Notes under the pieces: model-generated
Told to the model about the DNA's origin: nothing
What the model saw: the letters and a program-made list of their open reading frames with translations, nothing else
Database searches by the model: none
Translations under genes and position numbers: made by a program
NCBI RefSeq assembly: GCF_963678635.1
Contig: NC_087068.1
Location: 8,006,027-8,070,026, forward strand
DNA: 64,000 bases
Direction of reading: 5' to 3'
From: Symsagittifera roscoffensis
Lineage: Eukaryota > Xenacoelomorpha > Acoela > Convolutidae
Shown: piece by piece, positions 33,901 through 45,585 of the stretch
Numbering within the stretch: the first letter of the stretch is position 1
Layout of the letters: every line of letters begins with the position of its first letter

Positions 33901-36399
33901 GCCCTGCATGATCTTCGCCTCTGTCACCACTACGGGTCCTAAAGATCAGTGAACACAAAATGCAATCAATTTAACCTTTACCCTAAATCTAAACTTAACA
34001 ATTCTCCGGAAAATTGACGCCGAAATTTTTTTTTCAAATCTGACCACAATTTTTTTGTGATTTATTGCTCTTAATTCAAGTATGGCTTAGCATCGCTTCG
34101 GCATCTTTTTGTTCCCACCATCGGAAATGGGTAGGAACTTTGTATTGGGGTGTTTTAGTTTCTTTTTCTTTTTTTCCTTGCAAAATCAGGTACCACAAAT
34201 AATCATCGGAATAGTTCAAATGATATATCATTTAAAATCCCTTTCAGTCGTGAAGTTTTGAAAAAAACTTTTTGTATTTTTTAAGGCTTTGGTCGGAACA
34301 TTCTGTGTCACTTGCACAGAAACTGACTATCCTTGTTCCGTTTGGATTCTAGAAAACACGACAAGCAGGTTCCGCAGTGCGATAGAATCCTGACTTTGAC
34401 AAGTTGATTTTAAATGCAATTATACATTCCGCATTTCGATAAGAATCATTTCAAATAGTGCAAATAATGACATTTGAGACAGAGAAAGCCTAAAACGTAT
34501 AATTTATTCAATTCGTTCTCGGACTGGATTTGTCGAAGGATCTTGAAAGTGAAATCCTTAATTTGACCATAAAATGTAAGAACAAGTTGTAATTCCAGAA
34601 ATGCAAGCTTTCATTGAAAAGAAAGCGTGTGTTTAAAAACCAACTTTTTCATGTTTTTTGTTGAGTTCCGTTGGTCAGTTTTGGCAGGATCCGGGTGAAG
34701 GTTAACTCCTGGTCCACCATCGCCCCTCGAGTGCTACTATCGCCTTTTACTATAGTAACCCGGGTGGTGGATCAAATTGAGAAACTTAGCTTTTTCTAAA
34801 CTCTGCCTTCGGGTGGAGTCCACAAACGAAGTAATTTAAATGCTCTAGTACCTGGTTAGCAACCAATGTTTGAATCAAAATGCATGGAGATAACTCTTCG
34901 GCCGCATGAAATTCGAACCATGGATTAAACATTCTGCGTTAAATTAACCTTGGGAGAATTTTTGTACCTTGTTAACTATCCCCCCACCCCTATTGCAATA
35001 GGGAGGGGGGGGGGGGATAGTTAACAAGATCCGAGTTTTTTAGTGAACCTTCCACTCAGGCACAACAGCACTCCGCTACCTGCAGAACTTTGAAGATTTT
35101 GCAAAGTTTGGCACATAGGAACAATTTACTTCTAAATTTAAATGGCAAATTTGAGAGCAGCAAGGCAGAAAATTTTACATTTTTCGAAGTTTTTGGTTCC
35201 CAAAATGAAGCTAAAAACTCTAAAAACTAGTTTTACTTGCTTAAAATTAAATTTTATGTCTTAATTAGGCATAAATTAGCATTTGTAAGCCTGCTCGCTT
35301 GCTTTATTCGCTCGAATTAAGAGGAAAAATTAAAATTTTCAAACCGGTTTTTTTCGACACTGGGAAAAGTATTTGGAAACTTTTTTATGTGGTTCGAATA
35401 ACGACATGATATATCACTCAACCCAGTCCGATGATTATTTGGGGTGCCTGATTTTGCGTGGAAAACAAAAAAGAAAAAACTAAAATACACCCGAGTACAA
35501 AGTTCCTTCCCATTTTCAATGATCGGAACAAAAATACGCGAAGAGTCTATAAGAGGAGCTTGCTAGTGTATAATGCCGATGATGAGTGTAGTGCTGTTTT
35601 AAATAGTTTCACCTTGAGTGATGTGTGTCTTTCCGCTGTTGTAGTTGGCAATGAGCAGCAGTGAGATTCGCATGTCCATCTCCGGTTCAAATTTGCCAGC
35701 TATTGTATTCCCAGGCCAGAATACTGGGTGCACCTGGGGGCAAGAAATTTCATGTCTTTGTCAGGGTTTCGAAATCTGACTACCCAAAGCATCCCTCTTT
35801 GGCATTGTTTTACGACACTGTTTTTATTTTTGGTCGAGTTTTGATTTAAGTATTATCAGAAGCTCTTTTATCTTGCCCCCCCCCCTCCTGGCATTAACGC
35901 CTAATTTAAGGTAGCTTTTGAGTTAACAAGGTTAAGCAAATCAATTTGAAGAGGCCAGAAAAAATCGATCGAAAATTTTGAACATCTCGAGCAGTTTTCC
36001 ATTCAAAACCATGTATCGCCCTCGTTCTTCTAAAATTTAGAAGTTTGTTCATACAATTTTCAGGTGATTTCAAATCAGTTTCCATAATCTGTATCCAGTA
36101 CGGGAAAAGCAATGATTGATGATGTAAATAATTTTTTTGCTATTTTAATTAGAAATGATAAATCTTTAAGAATCTTGGCTAAATCTTTACGAATTTTTTC
36201 TCAAAGAATCTTTGAAAGTATCAAATGACGTTCTTGTATTCTTAATAATCATACGAAACACTTTTGGAACACTTTTTGAACCGCTTGTTACCTTTTCAAC
36301 TGAGAAGCTCAGTTCTCCATAATAGACGGGGGCTGTGGGAGTGGCATAGGCTGTGAGAGTTGTCAGCACTCCGTTCTTGTACGACGACTCAACTGACAT
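30914..36399 (-). CDS. Alpha-arrestin (arrestin-domain-containing, ARRDC-like) protein
   Basis: Seven exons, 385 codons: 36399-36292, 35733-35613, 33938-33820, 33412-33188, 32807-32612, 32213-32026, 31114-30914; all phases agree. Arrestin-N: YYGELSFSVEKVHPVFWPGN and IAGKFEPEM near 27-50, then QGKHIFELIIP and LPMSFRDDHVQVEYRLVGFD (about 85-125). Arrestin-C: about 135-315 (NNPELRPGEDLSI, KKKKLKKISLALYQ, FGNYVRVSYYVKLKV, AWEIPIHVG). The tail is short and Q/H-rich (QQQLQQHPHHQQH), and no PPxY motif is seen. Alpha-arrestins are membrane-trafficking adaptors that recruit ubiquitin ligases, usually through PPxY. The Met is one base after an acceptor (TTGTTTGTTTAG), so a 5' exon or spliced leader is expected. 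The whole gene sits inside DRC7 intron 9 on the opposite strand. The exon-4 donor (AAG|GTTTCA) is weak. Confidence 0.88.
32372..32570. mobile_element. Foldback MITE, TTAACAATC family, in an arrestin intron
   Basis: GGATCTACTTAACAATCTCC at the left meets its inverted copy at 32,401-32,425 and again at 32,550-32,570 (GTTGTTAAGTAGATCC). The interior TTTTCGACCAATCAGAATGC is the inverse of the copies at 26,631 and 32,984. It looks like a short deletion form next to a full form. Confidence 0.7.
32984..33163. mobile_element. Foldback MITE, TTAACAATC family, 24 bp from an arrestin splice donor
   Basis: The left end is GTGTCTACTTAACAATC and the right end is AGAGATTGTTAAGTTAGATGC. The interior CAGTAAATTCGCAC and TTTTGCTGAATTCTGATTGG is shared with the copy at 26,631. 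Confidence 0.75.
34966..35032. repeat. Short foldback related to the TTAACAATC family
   Basis: ACCTTGTTAACTATCCCCCC is inverted as GGGGGGGATAGTTAACAAGATCC around a centre CCTATTGCAATAGG, forming a near-perfect hairpin of about 67 bp. Confidence 0.75.
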
Positions 36400-38547
36400 T
36401 CTAAACAAACAAGTATAGCATGTTGCTGTGCAAATTAGCAACCAATGTTATCATAATCATCATCGTCAAAAAGTTGAAATAATGTTGATTACGCTTGCTT
36501 TTAGCACGCGTTATCAAATCGGAATATATACTTTTTTTCGGGTTAACAACTAGCTTAACACAAAATCAGTTGAATCACTTATGATGCTGATGTAATGCTG
36601 ACATACTCAATTTCATGAAAATTGAGATTTAACTAACGGGTACTAGTTAGTACTCATGCTATATCTAGATCTCAAACCATTGTAAATATAATATAGAGTT
36701 TTGAGTTTAATTTTCTACTGATTGTTTTTTGGCTTCATGGTTGTCGACTAAAGCTCCGTTCGTTTAGTTTGCAAACTGTGTAGTCTAATTTGCATAAGCT
36801 ACCTATATAGCTATCGTGCATCCTATATGGGGGTTACATGAAATTTTTTCCTATATGTTTTTTTAACAAAAATTTGCGGCTGCTTTTCAGCTTATTGGAT
36901 GTCGGTTTCAATTCTGTCGGCTTTTTTTACCAATTTTTTCAGTAAAATATTCGGTAGTACTTTTGAGATCTGGCACCAATTTTTGTATGCCCAAACTCAA
37001 ACTCACTAGGAACTCTTTGAAAAACTTAAATGAATTCAAACACAAGAAAGCAGCTTTTTTTTTCTTTTTCCTTCTTCAGTTTCCGACAGAAATTTTTTAA
37101 GTATCTGAAAGCTTTTGTCTTAAAGAAAAAAATCACCCGAGATTGTTTTTAGTAGAGTCATAGGCCTCGAAAATTGCTTATTTGGTCAAATCGAGATAAT
37201 TGAGGGGAAAGTTATTGCGTTTTTCTAACACACGTAAGCGGCGTATTAAATCCAAATTGAATTGAGGCTAGTCATTTTGTCATTATTTCAAGAGACGCTG
37301 GTAAAATCATCTCAAAAAATATATGAATAAAATTTTTTTTCTATTTTTAATTAACATTTAATCAATTTTTCGACCAAAATTTTTTTAATTGGCCTGAATA
37401 GGTATTCAGAACTTTCGTTCTGATATACGAGCAGTCTGATTTCCTTCTCCGATTCATTTTTTAAAACAGGCCAAAGATTATACTACTTCAACGTTATACT
37501 TATACCATTTTTCAAATATATATGAATCCAAGAGTCTTTCCGTATCCAAGGACATTTATTTTGTTAAATCAAATATTTGATTCAACCTCGTAGTAATTTA
37601 TGTTTTTTCTTGTTATGTTATATAACCATTGCGTAATATTGTACACTAGATTCTTATACAATCAGTTCTGCAACTGCATAAGTATATTGAAACAATAAAG
37701 TGTCCCCTCTCTCTCTCTCTCATATATGTGTGAATAAATGCATACCAAAATTTTAATTCTAATAGTTAGTGACAATGTAACTGAAAAAATATTTTTTTTT
37801 GTTAAAAAATTGGCCTACGGTATAGGTCTCACTGGTCGGCGTGACATAAACAGATGATGTTGAACTTGAAAGAAGAAAGAATTCTTAGTTGATGCGATTA
37901 GGTTCTTTGGTAGTCCAGATTCGGCACGAGTTGTTTAGTTTGGTTTCTGCTTGGTCGTTATCAACAAACAGTTGACTTCCAATTTCATCGATGACATGTC
38001 AGAAGTCAGGACTGTAGATATCATGACGTCATAAGCTGTTGCAGAATTACCAGACAATCGATATTCAGTCAGATAACATTTTCTCAAATCTCCGAATTTT
38101 GGCTCTTTTTCCTTTTTACCCCCACCTCACACGAGCTTCATTTTTTTAGTGTAACGAGTGGTTTTACGAGGTTGAGTATGAAGACCAAATATGTTTGTCG
38201 TGGCCTTATTAGTCTGTATGTAAATTTTCATAACAATCTGATAAAGTGGTCAACAAATTTAAATGTAAAAATTCGCAGGTGGGGGGGAAAAGGAAAAAGA
38301 GCCCGAATTTTTCCTCGATTTATTTGCAGTCTTAACTAACTTCAGCATTCTTTTACCTTATTTAACAGTTTTTTTCAAAATCAAATTATCAAATGGTAAT
38401 CTGATGTAACTTTCGTTGAATATCAGAATTCCAACGCCTTCTGAAATTTAAACTCAAAGAAACCATGTAGTATATACTGACGTCCTCTAACTTTTGCACC
38501 TTTGACCTCTAATATTTTTATGTTGATTGTTGTTGTTTTTGTTGTAG
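36400..38547. other. Last part of DRC7 intron 9; no gene
   Basis: AT-rich. It contains a (CT)n run near 37,707, a 12-base match to a cDNA-library adaptor at about 37,919-37,930, and a foldback element at 38,094-38,315. No exon was seen between the arrestin start and DRC7 exon 10. Confidence 0.5.
38094..38315. mobile_element. Foldback element with ~33-bp inverted ends
   Basis: Left end CGAATTTTGGCTCTTTTTCC then TTTTTACCCCCACCTC; right end AGGTGGGGGGGAAAAGG then AAAAAGAGCCCGAATTT. The same end type brackets about 17,296-17,515, so it is a small family. Confidence 0.7.
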
Positions 38548-41500
38548 GGGCGCACTGTGTGAGTGTGAAGGAGTGGTACAAACACAGGAAGGATCTCCTG
38601 TTTGAGCGGGAGAGTGACAAGACCACTGGACACGTCACCGAACACTTCTACCCCGGCAGACCATCCGCCATCAAAGGTCACCCGCCGTTCATTTAATTAC
38701 TACACTTTTTTTCTGAAGTGGTTGACCTCTTATTAGTAACTGCATGCCGTTTCTTTTGTGGTAACTCAGAAGAGTCTAAAAATAGCGGCAGATTGTTCCG
38801 CGAATTGCCGAAGATTTTTGTGCCTATTCTAAAATCCACTTCGTGTATCAAATCCTTTACCATAAACGTTCCCCGCTCAACCTTCTGAAAGATCTGGAAT
38901 TACCACAATTCTAAGCAGATTTTGCTCAGATTTTGAGAAGTTTTTTATGAGGTTTCTCCTTACTCGGACCTCTTCCCTTCAATGCCTTCTGGAAGATCCA
39001 AAAACAAAAGCAATTTACCCCAAATTTCTGCCGCAACTAGAAAATGTTTTTTTTTGAAATTCTCCACGAATTACACTTCTTTTCAATAGTATTTTTGAAG
39101 AAATCTCTTTTTTTGCGACTGTGAAAGCATCACATGTAACTGCAGTTCCGTTTTCCGAAAGCACCTTTTCGAGTATTATTCGATGCAGTTGCGATGCACT
39201 TGTTAATTCAAGTATGAAGATTTGCAAAGGTCAAATGTTTCAGTGGATCCATTGTTTTTTCAGTTACTCGTCCGACTTCATTAATCGCTTATAAATTTGC
39301 TCGCTCTAGAAGAACTGATTTAAAAATAATATTTTTTGGTTCCTTCCTGTATAATTAATTAAACATTTATTTGACGTATGAAGTGATATATTTTCATCTT
39401 TTACAGAAACGGGTTCTGGTTCGATATTTATGTAGATTTCTCACCCTTCAGTGTTTTACCTTAGTTACCATCTATGTAACAAGACTTATGATTAACCAGA
39501 TAGTTCAGTCAAATAAAATCACACAATTAAAAAAGAACATTGATAACGGGAATTATTTGTTGTGCAAATAAAATTTGAAGTATGGTTATGACCAACTTTT
39601 TGAAGGTATAAGTTTACTATTTGATCCTGGCTTCTTAAGAACAGTAGATATGTGCGTTTAAGGGCTTGAAACGCACATTTCAGCTGTTTCTAGGCCTTCC
39701 CTTTTCATTTTTAGAAAAAAAAACAATTAGTTCATACATTGATTTTTTTTGACGCCACGTCCCAGACATTAAGCTTTAAAAAATAATTATAGTTTTTTTT
39801 CGCTTTCGTTGAATTTGTGGAAAAGTAATTTGTGTTGGAGTTTCTGTCACGAAATATTTTTGTAACGGTCATTGAAAATGGGGAGGAAATTTGTCTTCAG
39901 GTGTGTTATATTATTATTTCTTTTGTTTTCCATTATTTTTTAAAACTTTTTTCCAATCAAAATCAGATACCAGAAATAACCATCAGAATGGGTTGGGTGA
40001 TTTTCCATAATAAATCTCCTTTAGTCTAGATTCGAACAACGATTGAAAGATCCCAAAATTTTTTCTCAATGTTGAGAAACGCCTGGTTTAATTTTTTGCC
40101 TTTTAGTCTTATTTCAAGAGAGTAAAGCGAGGGAGTAAATGTTGTAATAGGACAACCAGCTTTTATTTAAGGCTTTAAAAACTTAGTGTCACTTTTTTTA
40201 GAGTTTTTTTTATTTTTTCTTTGATTAATCATTTTTTCAAGAAAGACAAATGTATGCCTAATTCACTAGTGCTCATCAGGGGCGGATTTAAAGGAGGACG
40301 GACGCCCCCCCCCCCACCTCAGGGATTTGATCTCCTGCCGACCCAAAGGGTCCCCCTTTGAACTATTTTGAGACATCCATTTTTGGCGGAATCAATTTGC
40401 TCGACATAAAAAAAAGATCGATCCGCCTCCTGCTAGTGTTAGAAGATTTTGTATAGGTCCTTTTATCTTATCACGCTCGTAAAAAGATACGTTTTGAAAA
40501 TTAAAAATTTTATTTTTTTTTCATATCAAGGTGATTGGAGTTTTCTCTTCTACTTGCACTGCAACTGGTTCTAGGGCTCGGTTCCCATAGAGGAAGTTTT
40601 TTTAGATCTCATTTTTTTTTGCTTTTTCTTTTTTCCATTTTTAATGTTTCTTCTGGGCGCTTTTTTGCTTGTGTTTGCGAAGTGCTGCTTCGCTTCTGTG
40701 TTATATGTTTTGATAGCCATAACCATTCATTTTTGTACTCGCGTAACTGTAGACGAGTTTTTAAATGTCATTCACGAGTTCCAATCCAACCCCCCTACTG
40801 AATCCCCCCTTTTTTCCAGACCACTCTTACCTGTCCATGTCTCCCTACTCGCCCGAGACAGACAGGACGATGTTGTTCTACGAGAACGTGAGAGTGGACG
40901 GACTCCTCAAGAGAGTCGAGAAGACACTTCAGCTGACGGAGGAGTACCAGAAAAGACCCGATAGACTGTACTACAGGAATGTCACTTTCGGAAGGAGAGC
41001 AAAGACATTTGCACCCAGTGAGACTAAAAACTCAAGACCCATTGAGGTAGGAATTCGATTGTGTAGTATAGTTAGTGCCAATTTGTTGGCAAAATCTGTT
41101 TGTTTCAATAAAAGTGAACAAAGATGACTCACCTAAAACTGCTTTGGAGTCTGAATTTCGGCGTTGAAAATTATGTTCTAAAATATCATTTCCCCCGCTC
41201 GTAAAAATTGTGTCAAAGTTCTAATCAATTTAAAAAGCATGGTTATGTTGCTAATTTAAAAAAGGTCACCGATATTGCCCTAACTATAAGTGAGCACAGA
41301 GCTTGATGAAATATTACGTGTCTAAAAACATAAATGACCTTTCAAACGCCGTTTGATAAATCTATTATGTTTTCTTTATTATAAGCGCTTTTTAAAAGTT
41401 CTTTCATTTTTGCTCGGGTTCATTTGCAAAAGTCGCAGTTAAGATCATCATCATAATAATAGCAATTTTTGTTTTAGTAGTAGCTTTTGAGAAATCTGAG

Positions 41501-42114
41501 TTCAGTTATATGAGGCCTTATAAAAAAGAAAAAGACTCAATTTGTCACTTTTTTGCCTATCCCATTTTCTTTTAAATAGTAATTGAAAAATAGTGCTCAG
41601 AAAACACAGGCAATTTGTACCTTCCAACAGGTAAAATTCGTCTGATTTTGAACTAAATACGTTGCATAACAAATTTTCGGATTTCCTGGAAAGATGTGAA
41701 AACTGAAAACTTTTTGAAAGTTATCTCAACAAAAGATGTGATAACTTTCAAAATATGGGCAACATAAAATTGTTGGTCGTAAAAACCAGATAATTTTAAT
41801 TTTGATTTTCAAGATCCATGGGATGATTTTATTATGTATGTAATTTATTTGATTTCTGCTTCCACCTTAAAATGGATTTTTTTTATAATTTACTTCAGAT
41901 AATCGTAGAAAAATATTCGCGAGACCCTTCAGTGAAGGCAGACGAGGACATAGCCGAGTTGATCTTCCACATAGGAGAGGAGAGGATACTAGTCACCTAT
42001 CACAGAGACGAGAACAGAATAGCCCCCTCCTACAGGGAGTTCACCAAGTCAGGCCAGACAGACGACAAGACCAGTGAGCCCATACTGGGGCCAGAACACG
42101 TCACCAGCTTCCAG
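38548..42114 (+). CDS. DRC7: DRC7 homologue, exons 10-12
   Basis: Exons 38548-38676, 40820-41046 and 41899-42114 (residues ~456-646). The T left over from exon 9 is completed by GG of exon 10 (Trp), and the G from exon 10 by AC of exon 11 (Asp), so the frame is continuous over the 12.4-kb intron. Recognisable DRC7 segments: CVSVKEWYKHRKDLLFERE; MLFYENVRVDGLLKRVEKT with LTEEYQKRPDRLYYRNVTFG; and KYSRDPSVKADEDIAE, EERILVTYHRDENRIAPS, REFTK. This is the family's C-terminal half, which docks in the N-DRC base plate. The donor of exon 10 (AAAG|GTCACC) is suboptimal. Confidence 0.9.
38677..40819. other. DRC7 intron 10
   Basis: 2.1 kb of AT-rich DNA. Around 40,300 a CCCCCCCCCC run interrupts it. 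The part near 39,940-40,060 has a weak match to the GGTCGGAAC repeat family (AACCATCAGAATGGGTTGGG). No exon was seen. Confidence 0.5.
41047..41898. other. DRC7 intron 11
   Basis: 0.85 kb of AT-rich DNA; I see no gene or clear repeat. Confidence 0.5.
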
Positions 42115-42293
42115 GTGAGATTCTGGATGTATTGGTTTTTTGCCTAAAAGTGATACGCAACAAGGCCTGAGAAGAGCAGATATGAATTTTTTTTAGCAAA
42201 TAATGAACGTTTAGGATTGAAAAGTCTAGACACAATTATAATAATTGTGGAGAAATAATTTCAATTAAATATATATCGCAATATACTTCTTTT

Positions 42294-42298
42294 ACGGC
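42294..42298. repeat. Target-site duplication ACGGC (left copy)
   Basis: ACGGC here and at 47679-47683 directly flank the two LTRs, as expected for a 5-bp duplication made by a Ty3/gypsy-type integrase. Confidence 0.85.
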
Positions 42299-42563
42299 CG
42301 TGGTACGGCGGGTGTGCCTTCCTTTATGTAAGGTAACGTGTTGTGTATTGAATTGATTATAGGGGTCATATTGTTAGTCTGAGTGAGTTGATGATTATGT
42401 CAAGGCCGGTACTTGCCGACCATGTTAATGTTCATTGCTGAATGAAAATCACTCTCTCGTTATCTGGTGAAAGATACAGATATCTCAACATTGCTTTATT
42501 AACCAATTCACATTTTATTATAATAACTTTCGTAACTAAGAGTCTGTCGGTTAACATCCCACA
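42299..42563 (+). repeat. 5' LTR
   Basis: 265 bp, starting CGTGGTACGGCGGG (the 3' copy starts TGTGG) and ending ACATCCCACA. TGTGG...CCACA are the inverted LTR ends; the first base here has changed. Confidence 0.93.
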
Positions 42564-43625
42564 TGGCGCAGCCAGCAGTTTCGGTCGGCGAGGACCGAAC
42601 TGACCTTATAGGGGTACCAGCGTTCGGGCCTAAACCAACAACAGAACCTTTATTCACATGGGAGTCATGGATCGGTCAATTCTTTCTAGCTGTAAACTTA
42701 AGAGAACATTGCAATGCCAATATCCTTCTAAGCGAACCAGCTGAAGTCCAAGCTAAAATCCGCAAGTCAAAAATGAAATCAACAACGAAAGAAGAAAAAA
42801 GGACCAAAAATCGGCCCAAATGTGTATTCTTCTCCCTATTCTTGATTCTTGCAAAGCCACGCTCACACAGACATCGCAACTATCAGTTTCTGCGACTTTT
42901 ATAATCATTGCGAGGCACCTTTCAAAAGTGACAAAAACTATATAATCGAAAGATTAAACCTCTACAACACCCAGCAACTAGACGGAGAAAGTCTAGAAAC
43001 GTTCTTTCTGAGACTCTCGGGTCAGGCCGCCCAATGTGGTTGGGCACTCGAAAAGAAGAAGGAAGTTGTCCATGACAATTTCATAGCTAAGATGAAATTC
43101 AAAGATATCCAACGTGACCTTTGCATAAGACCAGGCAACTCTCCAGAAGAAACACTAAAATCAGCTCTTCTTCAATAGAAAGGATATGTCACTGCTTCTA
43201 CTTTGCAAAAACAGATGGGTCTATCAGGACCATCTAGCTCTAACTCTAACTTCGGTCAGAACCACCCAAACTTGTTAAAAATAAAACAGGAACCAACCCT
43301 ATCAGTTCAGCGAAAAAACAACTTTCAGAAAAGAACTAATCGAGCTCAAAATCCAAGAGGAAAACCCAACAACCGACCTAACAACACCCAACAAAGAGAT
43401 AATAAATCTTGTTACTTCTGCGGGAAGGAATTCTTCCCGAATCACAAACTGTCATGTCCAGCAAAGAATGTGATATGCAAGAACTGCAACAAAAAGGGCC
43501 GTTTCGCCAGATGTTGCAACTCAAGGAGCGACGTAGGGATCGTAGATGATGACTCTGAAATTACAGCCGAAGAAAATGCGACTTCATCGCCTCGGATAGT
43601 GAACCGGAATATTCGGTACTGAATA
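42563..43625 (+). pseudogene. Broken gag of the intronic LTR element
   Basis: It starts MAQPAVSVGEDRTDL at the LTR-PBS junction. The frame changes near 42,800-42,850, continues through RLNLYNTQQLDGESLETFFL and a capsid-like region, and meets a TAG near 43,176. It then reopens through a basic linker to a zinc-binding stretch CYFCGKEFFPNHKLSCPAKN and CKNCNKKGRFARCC. It is not translatable as one protein. Confidence 0.8.
42564..42581 (+). other. Primer-binding-site candidate
   Basis: TGGCGCAGCCAGCAG directly follows the LTR, as expected for pairing with the CCA end of a tRNA; I do not identify the tRNA. The gag AUG is made from the last A of the LTR and the first TG of this site. Confidence 0.65.
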
Positions 43626-44103
43626 TATCCCCTTCGGTCGGAAAAACCAACCAAGGCCAAAAACATGAATGTGCAGTAAAAAAACTAGAAGTCATTAAGC
43701 CCGCTACGGGGAAAACTAGATGTATACAAATCACACTGAGAGTCAAAACATTTTTTAAAGCTACCATAGATACAGGTAGCCCGGCATCTTTTATTAACAA
43801 GAAAACCGCAGATATCCTATTAAAATCTGGCGCCAACGTCAAATTATTTTCAACGTCGGAATTGCCCATCGACACCCACTATGTCGATTACAACAGGAGG
43901 ACAATCAAGTTATTTGGTACTCTAATGGCAGACGTATCTTCTCTGGGTTGGCAGATAACTTCAGCGAAATTTTTGGTCTCTGAAAACCGCACCAGATGCC
44001 TGCTGGGTCTGGACCTTCAAAGTTCTTTAGGGTTCGAAACCACCCAAACAAGACCAACACCTATCAATGAAATCTCATCTCCACCAACCGACTCAGCCAA
44101 ATG
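43590..44103 (+). pseudogene. Aspartic protease remnant
   Basis: Another frame, entered by a frameshift near 43,590, carries ATIDTGSPASFINKKTA (retropepsin DTG at about 43,765) and the second-lobe segment CLLGLDLQSSLGF. It stops at TGA 44,101-44,103, just where RT should begin. Confidence 0.8.
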
Positions 44104-44937
44104 AGCAATAAACAAAAACTCGTATGGGGAACGGATCAGCAAAAAGCTTTTGAAGACACACTTCTCCTAACCTCAAACATAACAAAGATGTACCATTACG
44201 ACCAGAAGAGGAACTCTAGGGTGAAATGTGACGCCAGCCATAGCGGTCTAGGCGCAGCTCTGGAACAAGAATTACCGGACGGTTCCTGGGTAGAAATATC
44301 GTTTGCCTCAAGATTCCTAAATATTCAGGAAAAGAAATACAGTACTAATGAATAAGAATTACTCGCAATAGTTTGGTCATGCGAACGTTTCAGAAATCAT
44401 TTACTGGGGAACACATTTGATGTCTTAAACGACCACAAAGCTATTATTTGCGCCTTTCAGTCAAACCGAGGCAACAAATCATATCAATCTCGCCTGACCA
44501 GATGGGCAGACAGACTTTTACCTTTCGATTTCAAAGTTACACATGTTGCCGGTACAAAATTAGGTATTGTCGATTACTTGTCTCGCCATCCTACTTTCGA
44601 AGCCCCCCAACCATCTAGCTTCGATGAACAATTCGTGGTAAAGTCCATCCAAAACTTCTTTTCAGCTTGTGCAACAATAGATAATCTTTACAACAAAGAA
44701 TGCAATTATGTACCTATTCCTAATCCTATTCAGTTTTTATCAAAAAATACCTCTTGTATAAACAACATTTTGTATATAGATAGGTCTCTTCAGACCATGG
44801 ATGTCAATACTTGTACATATCCACAAGAGGGCGTCGAAATTTTAACCAGTAACTCCAACCACTCAGGGAAGATGATTAATTGCAAATCTACACCGCAAGG
44901 GGGCGGCATTAATTTATGCACAAATTTGAACCAATGA
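44104..44937 (+). pseudogene. RNase H remnant directly after protease; RT deleted
   Basis: It begins near the RT connection region (LVWGTDQQKAFEDTL) and includes CDASHSGLGAALEQE, then a TAA at about 44,353-44,355 inside the otherwise conserved E-LLAIVW segment. It continues with LNDHKAIICAF and KVTHVAGTKLGIVDYLSRHP. There is no palm (no YxDD) anywhere between 43,590 and 44,104, so about 200-300 RT codons have been lost. Confidence 0.8.
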
Positions 44938-45175
44938 CAATCGAGAATACGCTATTACGTGCGCTTGCCACGAGAGGGCGCAGTTAATTTATGCACAGAT
45001 TCTGACCAATAACAACCGAGATCAAGTATTCACTATCACGAACGCTCGCCACGAGAGGGCGCAGTTAATTTATGCACAGATTTGAACCAATCAGAACCAA
45101 GGAAATAATTCAAAGTACATCCTCCGCGAGAGGGCGCCGTTAACTTATGCACACTAAGCGACCAATCAGAATTCG
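44826..45175. repeat. Degenerate ~80-bp tandem repeat, four units
   Basis: GAGGGCG..(A/C)(G/T)TTAA(T/C)TTATGCACA recurs at about 44,897, 44,974, 45,056 and 45,133. Each copy is followed by GACCAAT(A/C)A or AACCAATGACA and a GC-containing spacer. The block lies between RNase H and the integrase remnant of the LTR element. Confidence 0.8.
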
Positions 45176-45585
45176 AACGTCGTATTCATCGTTCCGGCAA
45201 AATTTTCAACCATTCTATTACTTCCTTTAACAAAACCCAGTTCCTTCCTGTATCTATTTGTACATCAAAACCATCTGTGCCAATTTAAAAATATAATACG
45301 GACATCAGTGGATCACCGAGTAGCAAAAAATTTCAATTTTAGATATGCTGAATGCTTCAGACGATCCTATCATGGAAGAACGTTTCCGGAGGTTATTGAA
45401 GGAATTCGCTCCCCTCAGCAGAATTCCCCTGGGTCGCTCAAGACCAGCACGCAGACAACAAGCAAGACGGCCACGAAGAATGTCATCAGCGGAAGCAGGC
45501 GACCGCCGGAAACTCAAATATGCTACCATAATTGCGAGCTTCCGAAAACAGAAGATGATCCAAAACTAAGCGACCCACCAGACAA

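Noticed and set aside
40535-40964. Overlapping frames entering DRC7 exon 11 from the intron
   Set aside because: The part before 40,820 is T-rich intron read through the acceptor; only 40,820-41,046 is supported as coding.
42676-42879. Minus-strand frames inside the intronic LTR element (also 43442-43875, 45305-45529, 46499-46720)
   Set aside because: Shadows of the plus-strand gag, protease, integrase and tail frames.
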